This document shows positions 13,710-18,177 of a stretch of DNA of 18,177 nt, in pieces. The notes beneath the pieces are model-generated. The model worked only from the letters and a program-made list of their open reading frames with translations. It was not told the origin of the DNA and did not search any database. The first letter of the stretch is position 1, and the number at the start of each line of letters is the position of its first letter. A program made the position numbers and the translations under genes. The stretch is from CAZOZK01 sp964584245. GTDB lineage: Bacteria; Patescibacteriota; Microgenomatia; UBA1400; PJMF01. The stretch lies in NCBI GenBank assembly GCA_964584245.1, contig CAZOZK010000009.1:1-18177 (forward strand), written 5' to 3'.

Positions 13710-14961
13710 CACTTGTCTCAATTGCTTTTAGTACGACTTCATCTGGCTCAGTTTCTGGATCATCTTTGACCTCAACATCAACAGCAATTCCCTCTTTGCT
13801 AATTGGCGTACCACTTGGCAGTAACCATTTGGCAACTGTAACATGCAACCCACCGCCACCATTTAATTGTCGTCTGTCTTGAACCGTACCTTTTCCAAAA
13901 GTTGTTTCACCAATCAACTTCACACCTTCCAAATCTCGCAATGCTCCGGCAACAATTTCTGAAGCAGATGCACTACCTCGATTAACTAACACTACCAAAG
14001 GCAGATCACCTAATCTTGGCTTACCCGATGCTGGAAATGGTTTTGATGAGTATCGACCTTGTTGTGACACGACCGTACCCTTCGAAACAAACTCACTGGT
14101 AACCGAAATTGCTTGATCAAAGTAGCCGCCTGGATTGTTTCTCATGTCGAGGACAATAAGATCGACTGCGGAGCCTTCTGCAGCAATTTTTGCCACTGCA
14201 TCATTCCACTCTGGCTCGGTACGATCGCTGAATCGAGACAAAATGAGATGGGCAGCACGCTGTCCATTGTGCTCAACAAACTCTAACTCAACACTAGGAA
14301 TAATGATTTCATCTCGAGGGATACTAAGCTCAAATGGCTCGGATTTCTCTTCGGGGCGAAGCAACGTGAGTTGTACTTCTGTTCCCTTCTCTCCCCTGAT
14401 ATTGTTGACTGCTTCAGCAAGTGACCAATCAGTTGTTTCTTGATCAAAATTAGTTTTTGGATCTTTAACGCGCAAAATAAGGTCTCCTGCTTTGACACCA
14501 GCTTTGTCAGCTGGCATACCACGAAGTGGCGCCACTACCGCAAGAATGCCATCAATGTACCCGAGTTCAATTCCAACACCGTAAAATGAGCCCGAGAGCT
14601 CTTCAGCAGCGCGTTTATCTTCCTCTGGTGGCAAAAATACTGTGTAGTTATCACCAATAGAAGCAGCCATACCCTGAATTGCTCCATAGACCATTTCTTG
14701 CCTATCAAGTTTTGCAGGATCAACATACTCCTTCTCGAGAATCTGCCATACCTCCCAAAATTCACCAAAATCTACATCAGTCATATCTTTTGGTTTGGTG
14801 ATATTTGCCAGGGTGCGCACATCGCCAATAGCACCTGTTCCGCCTTGAGGTGAACTCAAAAATGGAATAGTACCAGGCTTAATGTATCTATGACCAACAA
14901 CTACACCAAGTGTAAAACACAAGATGAGTATGACGGCATTAGTGACGTTGTAACGTTTCAT
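13699..14961 (-). CDS. S41-family carboxyl-terminal processing protease with PDZ domain
   Basis: This 420-residue serine protease, CtpA/CtpB/Prc-like, is anchored by an N-terminal membrane helix (about 8-23) with the catalytic part outside the cytoplasm. Domains: anchor; helical N-terminal region (60-120, FWEVWQILEKEYVD, DNYTVFLPPEE); PDZ (about 123-210, with GVGIELGYIDGILAVV and AGVKAGDLILRV); and protease core (about 220-395). The catalytic dyad is Ser332 (GSASASEIVAGAL) and Lys357 (GETTFGKGTVQ), 25 residues apart as in CtpB. The family trims C-termini of exported or membrane proteins. TACAAT 8 nt before the ATG predicts its own near-leaderless transcript even though rpsR ends only 20 bp upstream on the same strand. 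Confidence 0.95.
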   Translation of the reverse strand: MKRYNVTNAVILILCFTLGVVVGHRYIKPGTIPFLSSPQGGTGAIGDVRTLANITKPKDMTDVDFGEFWEVWQILEKEYVDPAKLDRQEMVYGAIQGMAASIGDNYTVFLPPEEDKRAAEELSGSFYGVGIELGYIDGILAVVAPLRGMPADKAGVKAGDLILRVKDPKTNFDQETTDWSLAEAVNNIRGEKGTEVQLTLLRPEEKSEPFELSIPRDEIIIPSVELEFVEHNGQRAAHLILSRFSDRTEPEWNDAVAKIAAEGSAVDLIVLDMRNNPGGYFDQAISVTSEFVSKGTVVSQQGRYSSKPFPASGKPRLGDLPLVVLVNRGSASASEIVAGALRDLEGVKLIGETTFGKGTVQDRRQLNGGGGLHVTVAKWLLPSGTPISKEGIAVDVEVKDDPETEPDEVVLKAIETSVTQ

Positions 14962-14969
14962 GAAGCCTC

Positions 14970-14975
14970 ATTGTA
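14970..14975 (-). promoter_or_regulatory. -10 box of the S41 protease gene, leaderless geometry
   Basis: TACAAT on the minus strand lies between the rpsR stop and the ATG at 14961, 8 nt from the ATG. There is no Shine-Dalgarno. It suggests transcription separate from the ribosomal operon. Confidence 0.5.
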
Positions 14976-14981
14976 CCCGAT

Positions 14982-15236
14982 TTACACTGTTTGTGTGAAT
15001 GGCAACATTGCTAAGTGTCGAGCTCGTTTAATAGCTTGAGTTAAGCGTCGTTGTTGTTTCTGTGAGATACCGGTTTTATCTCGACCAAGAATATAACCTT
15101 GCTCAGTCACGAAGTGCTTGAGTTGGTCGATCAACTTGTATGAAATATCGGTAGTCTCTTTGACAATAATTGTTTGTCGTTTTCGTGGAGTACGCTCACG
15201 TCGTTGTTGTTGTGGCTGTTGTTGTTTTTGTGCCAT
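14982..15236 (-). CDS. rpsR: 30S ribosomal protein bS18
   Basis: The 84-residue small-subunit platform protein binds 16S rRNA together with bS6. Seen: a Gln/Arg-rich N-terminal tail, then the conserved core with DISYKLIDQLKHFVTEQGYILGRDKTGISQKQQRRLTQAIKRARHLAMLPF (about 30-79), where KTGISxKxQRxLxxAIKRAR is the family hallmark. No cysteines are present. AAGGA lies 5 nt before the ATG. It is last in the rpsF-ssb-rpsR operon, 33 bp after ssb. Confidence 0.97.
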   Translation of the reverse strand: MAQKQQQPQQQRRERTPRKRQTIIVKETTDISYKLIDQLKHFVTEQGYILGRDKTGISQKQQRRLTQAIKRARHLAMLPFTQTV

Positions 15237-15269
15237 ATGTTCCTTTATTTTTACTATCTGATGACATCC

Positions 15270-15734
15270 TTAAAAAGGAATGTCATCTGAAATATCTTCT
15301 ACTTCTGATACCTGAGAATCCATTTCCTCGGTATCTTTCTTTTTACTTGCTCGTTTTGGTGCTGGACCATCTGACTCTTCATAATCTGAAGAACCACCCT
15401 TGCCACCTAACATGAGCATATTTTCTGCTACTATTTCTGTGGAATAACGATCTTTTCCATCATCACCCTGCCATTTTCTGGTTTGCAATCGTCCTTCAAA
15501 ATAAGCTTTGTCGCCTTTTTTCAAGAACTTTTCACAGATTTCGGCTAATTTTCCCCATGCGACCATGTTGTGAAACTCAACTTCATCTTTTCTTTCCCCA
15601 CCTTCTGGTGAAGTCCAAGTTCGATTGGTTGCAACTGAAAAAGAAGCAACTGCGCTTCCTTTTGCTGTGTAGCGCACAACTGGATCTTTGGTTAAATTTC
15701 CAATGATGAGTACTTTATTAAGTGATCTGGACAT
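15270..15734 (-). CDS. ssb: single-stranded DNA-binding protein
   Basis: SSB coats single-stranded DNA in replication and repair. The 154-residue product has the OB fold (1-105), beginning SRSLNKVLIIGNLTKDPVVRYT, with ASFSVATNRTW and AYFEGRLQTRKWQ. An acidic, disordered linker follows, then the C-terminal tip DISDDIPF, the docking site for partner proteins. AAAGGA precedes the ATG by 6 nt. It sits between rpsF and rpsR, the standard bacterial order. Confidence 0.97.
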   Translation of the reverse strand: MSRSLNKVLIIGNLTKDPVVRYTAKGSAVASFSVATNRTWTSPEGGERKDEVEFHNMVAWGKLAEICEKFLKKGDKAYFEGRLQTRKWQGDDGKDRYSTEIVAENMLMLGGKGGSSDYEESDGPAPKRASKKKDTEEMDSQVSEVEDISDDIPF

Positions 15735-15812
15735 GTAATTCCTTTCTTATGGATGTGGTCCTTTATAACTATCTGTATGATCTCAGATGATTCTGACACC
15801 AGTGTGACATAG

Positions 15813-16202
15813 TTACTCAGTTTTCGCATCCCCCGCTGGTTTAGCTGTTTTTGCTTTTGATTTCTCTTTAGTTTCCTTGAGTTGTTCAGCAACAATCAAA
15901 AGATAGCGGATGATTGATTCGTTCAGCTTGAGGCCTAATTCGATCTTTTCAATCTGGATTGGCTCAACGGTGAACACTACATGCACATACGCAGCCTCAG
16001 TTTGAGCTACATGTTTGTGGTTGATTGCATACGCAAGTTTGCGTTTGCCCCACTCTTGAGTTTCCTCAATAGTAGCTTTGTTTTTGGTTAAAAATTGAGC
16101 AATTCCTTCTTTTAATACCTTGAGCTCTGCTTCTGTGTGAGAGACAGGTAATAAATAAGTAAGCTCGTAACGTCGTATGACGTTCTTTTTTGGTAGCTTC
16201 AT
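15813..16202 (-). CDS. rpsF: 30S ribosomal protein bS6
   Basis: bS6 pairs with bS18 on the small-subunit platform. The 129-residue product has the ferredoxin-like core: RYELTYLLPVSHTEAELKVL, then EWGKRKLAYAINHKHVAQTEAAYVHVVF (about 51-78), then LKLNESIIRYLLI, followed by a Lys/Ala-rich tail. AAAGGGG lies 3-4 nt before the ATG. It is first in the rpsF-ssb-rpsR operon and preceded by a structured leader. Confidence 0.97.
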   Translation of the reverse strand: MKLPKKNVIRRYELTYLLPVSHTEAELKVLKEGIAQFLTKNKATIEETQEWGKRKLAYAINHKHVAQTEAAYVHVVFTVEPIQIEKIELGLKLNESIIRYLLIVAEQLKETKEKSKAKTAKPAGDAKTE

Positions 16203-16296
16203 GTACCCCTTTCTTGACCTTGTCTTGAGGGATTGGTCAATGATCTGCGCGCTTTAAGGGCGAAAATCATCGAGACAAGTGTCTTGGTTAATATAT
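16203..16296 (-). promoter_or_regulatory. structured rpsF mRNA leader, possible bS6:bS18 autoregulatory element
   Basis: The predicted leader is about 94 nt. On the minus strand CTTGTCT (16279-16273) pairs with AGACAAG (16225-16219). Inside it, CGATGAT (16272-16266) pairs with ATCATTG (16244-16238), and a GC-rich inner hairpin follows around 16247-16262. One pair is G-U on this strand and A-C on the other, favouring mRNA sense. The Shine-Dalgarno lies 6 nt past the outer stem. Many bacteria have an S6:S18-binding leader at this place; I have not matched its conserved bulge. Confidence 0.45.
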
Positions 16297-16302
16297 AGAT
16301 GG

Positions 16303-16311
16303 ATTATATCA
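16303..16311 (-). promoter_or_regulatory. extended -10 promoter of rpsF-ssb-rpsR
   Basis: TGA-TATAAT on the minus strand is a perfect extended -10; no -35 match is seen at 17 bp. The transcript start is expected near 16296. Confidence 0.65.
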
Positions 16312-16377
16312 CACTAGAAAGAAATGGGCGGATGTGTTCGGAAAAAGGTATGAAGCCAAACTATTTCTATTAGTGTG

Positions 16378-17487
16378 TCACTTCCCAATCATAAACTCAA
16401 CCACATCATCGGATTGCATGATATATTCTTTACCTTCTTGGCGGATTTTGCCGAGCTCGCGCACGCCCTTCCAGCCATTGTTAGCAATAAAATCGGGGTA
16501 ACTACACACCACAGCCTTGATAAATTTCTTGGCAAAATCAGTATGAATAACACCAGCTGCTTGAGGAGCAGTGGTGCCTGCGGTAATTGTCCAGGCGCGA
16601 ACTTCCATCTCCCCTGCTGTTAGGAAACTTTGTAAGCCAAGGACTTCGTATGCACGCTGAATCAGCCGCTCAAGTCCAGATTTTTCCAAACCTAAATCAG
16701 CCAAATATAATGCTTGATCCTCTGGCGCCAAGCTCGAAAGCTCGCTCTCAATTTTTGCGCTAATCACAATCACTTTTTGAGTTGGGACGTTCAATTCGCC
16801 CGCGTATTTTTCTAGCAACTCTTGATAATTCGATTGAGTGAGCTGGGTCTCGCTGACATTGATCACAAATAATTCTTCTTTTGCAGTCAACAAACAGAGT
16901 TCTTTGGCAGTGAGAGTGACGGTTTCATCGGCCGCAGCAGCACTGGTCAACGCCGGAAACTGATTCAGCGGTTTACCTTGATTCAGCCAAGCAATAAAAT
17001 CCTGGATAGCTTGCCATCGCAGCCCAGCTTCCTTAGAAACAACACCTTTTGGCTGGGGCTGTTTTGAAAGTGTGTTCAGATCAGCAAGTTGGAGTTCGGT
17101 ACGAATGGTTTCAAGATCTTCAAATGGATTGGTTGAGCCTTCGCGAATAATATCACCATCCTCAAAAGCACGAACAACATGTGCAATCAGCGCAGTTTCA
17201 CGGATATGGGCCAGAAATTTATTGCCCAAACCCTCTCCCTCACTCGCCCCTTTGACCAAACCAGCGATGTCTACAAACTCGACCGTTGCAGGCTTAATCA
17301 CGGTGGTGCCTGCAATTTTTGCGAGCGGTTCCAGGCGTTCATCTGGCACGGGAACAACTCCAACATTCGGCTCGATGGTCGCAAACGGATAGTTCGCAGC
17401 CAGCGCGGCTTGCTGTTTGAGCAAGGCGTTAAATAATGTGGATTTGCCGACATTTGGGAGGCCGACGATGCCGATTGATAAAGACAT
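16378..17487 (-). CDS. ychF: Obg-like ATPase YchF (OLA1 family)
   Basis: YchF is a cytoplasmic P-loop ATPase of the Obg GTPase group, linked to ribosomes and stress responses. The 369-residue product shows G1 GLPNVGKS (9-16), the switch region NYPFATIEPNVGVV (32-45), G3 DIAGLVKGASEGEGLGN (73-89), and NVSE in place of NKxD, which explains the ATP preference of the family. A helical insertion (about 115-195) follows the first part of the G domain. The C-terminal TGS domain (about 280-369) carries HTDFAKKFIKA. Length is normal. The stop is TGA, evidence against UGA recoding. Only a weak AGAAG precedes the ATG. Confidence 0.97.
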   Translation of the reverse strand: MSLSIGIVGLPNVGKSTLFNALLKQQAALAANYPFATIEPNVGVVPVPDERLEPLAKIAGTTVIKPATVEFVDIAGLVKGASEGEGLGNKFLAHIRETALIAHVVRAFEDGDIIREGSTNPFEDLETIRTELQLADLNTLSKQPQPKGVVSKEAGLRWQAIQDFIAWLNQGKPLNQFPALTSAAAADETVTLTAKELCLLTAKEELFVINVSETQLTQSNYQELLEKYAGELNVPTQKVIVISAKIESELSSLAPEDQALYLADLGLEKSGLERLIQRAYEVLGLQSFLTAGEMEVRAWTITAGTTAPQAAGVIHTDFAKKFIKAVVCSYPDFIANNGWKGVRELGKIRQEGKEYIMQSDDVVEFMIGK

Positions 17488-17507
17488 ATGAGTTAACTTC
17501 TGTGTTT

Positions 17508-17522
17508 AGTGTATTTTACACT
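17508..17522. promoter_or_regulatory. inverted repeat overlapping the candidate ychF -10
   Basis: AGTGTA-TTT-TACACT is a perfect inverted repeat with 6-bp arms. On the minus strand it contains TAAAAT (17518-17513), 25 nt before the ychF ATG, and so may be an operator over the promoter. No regulator is identified. Confidence 0.35.
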
Positions 17523-17587
17523 AGGGATGGCAGAAATAAGGGAGATAAATATGATGATGTAAATAATTTACCCACCGGTCTTATTTA

Positions 17588-17615
17588 GTGACAAAAAAAC
17601 AAATGGATGTATACT
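17588..17615 (+). promoter_or_regulatory. promoter of the 17652 gene
   Basis: GTGACA (17588-17593), 16 bp, then TATACT (17610-17615), leaving about a 30-nt AT-rich leader. This is the best -35/-10 pair seen in the window. Confidence 0.55.
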
Positions 17616-17651
17616 ATTGATGCTTTTTGAATTAATAAATAATAAAAACAT

Positions 17652-18173
17652 ATGTCAAGCGAAACATTAAAAACTCCTCAAATTATTTCTCAGGAAACGA
17701 AAAAAAATATTCATGGAATGCTCATTGCCAGAGGAATTCCACAGGCTGGCATACTACCAACCTATGTTCATGATGAAAAAACAGGAAAAATATCCTTCAA
17801 CTTCCGATGCGAACTACTCCACAGTACAGACCTACTAAAAAATAGTAAAGGAATTTTAGCTCGTTTTTTTTATAGAATTCCATTTATTAGATTTGTAGAA
17901 AAATCTGTTTATCTTGAGCTAGTGTTCTCACCAGCTGAAGATAATTCTATTCACTTCACTGCAAACTCAATCGTCACTGATATTAGTGAATCACAACGTC
18001 ATGTCATTTATGAAGAAACTCTGAAGGAAAATGAAATTGCAACTGCATTTGATAAAATTTTTGACGAAGCTGATGCTATTCAAAAAGAAGATGTGGACTT
18101 TACTTTTGCTGACTATCTTATGATAGTAGCACTTCATTATACTGAGGAAAAAAAGACGAATAAAAAAAGTTAA
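17652..18173 (+). CDS. uncharacterised soluble protein, AT-rich gene
   Basis: The product has 173 residues and I recognise no family. No signal peptide or clear membrane helix is seen. The sequence suggests an alpha/beta protein: an N-terminal helix (about 13-27), strands around KISFNFRCELL (46-56) and SVYLELVFSP (85-94), and IHFTANSIVTDIS (100-112). Acidic helices (about 118-165) follow and the tail is Lys-rich. A basic-aromatic patch, ARFFYRIPFIRFVEK (70-84), could be an interaction surface. It is AT-rich compared with ychF, which is divergent from it. The stop TAA is 4 bases before the window end, so neighbours are unseen. Confidence 0.6.
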   Translation: MSSETLKTPQIISQETKKNIHGMLIARGIPQAGILPTYVHDEKTGKISFNFRCELLHSTDLLKNSKGILARFFYRIPFIRFVEKSVYLELVFSPAEDNSIHFTANSIVTDISESQRHVIYEETLKENEIATAFDKIFDEADAIQKEDVDFTFADYLMIVALHYTEEKKTNKKS

Positions 18174-18177
18174 TCGA

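Noticed and set aside
16378..16380. UGA recoding as in some CPR lineages
   Set aside because: TGA ends ychF, the lgt-like gene and the 7304 gene at the expected places, so it acts as a stop here.
1..18177. CRISPR arrays, insertion sequences, integrases, toxin-antitoxin pairs
   Set aside because: No spaced repeat array, transposase or recombinase motif, terminal inverted repeats or paired small genes were seen. Other open frames overlapping the listed genes look like shadows with no family similarity.

Overview
The window reads as a chromosomal segment of a small-genome bacterium, most likely a member of the Patescibacteria (Candidate Phyla Radiation). This is inferred from gene content and shortened or divergent housekeeping proteins (a 327-residue RF1, a divergent Lgt-like protein, a bL31 with a long basic tail), tight packing, and many genes whose -10 box sits directly before the ATG. 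I cannot name a lower taxon. TAA, TAG and TGA all end recognisable genes, so the standard bacterial code applies. I see no insertion sequence, integrase, CRISPR array or rRNA.

Layout. (1) 1-1320, minus: a partial HD-domain phosphohydrolase gene running off the left edge, preceded by a strongly structured intergenic region that I read as a candidate non-coding or leader RNA. (2) 1361-3407, minus: an lgt-like gene, lspA and an RluA/RluD-family pseudouridine synthase gene in one operon; divergent from it is a small membrane protein of the YdjM/DUF457 type (3485-3931). (3) 4016-4455: tRNA-Leu(CAA) and a 77-residue membrane protein. (4) 4511-6543, minus: dnaB and a UlaG/YtkL-like metallo-beta-lactamase-fold hydrolase. 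(5) 6779-9330, plus: two exported proteins of unknown role and an M24 metallopeptidase. (6) 9382-9455, minus: tRNA-Ala(CGC). (7) 9505-10749, plus: hisS. (8) 10777-12243, minus: an AT-rich gene for an unrecognised 488-residue protein with a P-loop. (9) 12336-13709, plus: rpmE (bL31) and prfA (RF1). (10) 13699-14961, minus: an S41 carboxyl-terminal processing protease. (11) 14982-16310, minus: the rpsF-ssb-rpsR operon with a structured leader. (12) 16378-17487, minus: ychF. (13) 17652-18173, plus: an AT-rich gene of unknown function.

Most of the window is translation and replication machinery (hisS, prfA, rpmE, rpsF, rpsR, ychF, rluD, two tRNAs, dnaB, ssb) with an envelope and proteolysis component (lgt-like, lspA, the S41 protease, exported proteins, M24 peptidase). 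Three genes stand out as accessory by AT-rich composition and lack of recognisable housekeeping role: the HD protein, the P-loop protein and the 3'-terminal gene.

Two initiation styles coexist. lgt, 3485, 4222, the P-loop gene, rpmE, prfA and the S41 gene have a -10-like hexamer 6-10 nt before the ATG and no usable Shine-Dalgarno, which predicts leaderless or nearly leaderless mRNAs. The rpsF operon genes, the MBL gene and the HD gene have clear Shine-Dalgarno sequences. The best candidates for something undescribed are the structured RNA before the HD gene, the orphan P-loop protein, and the Lgt-like protein that appears to have lost the usual catalytic signature.
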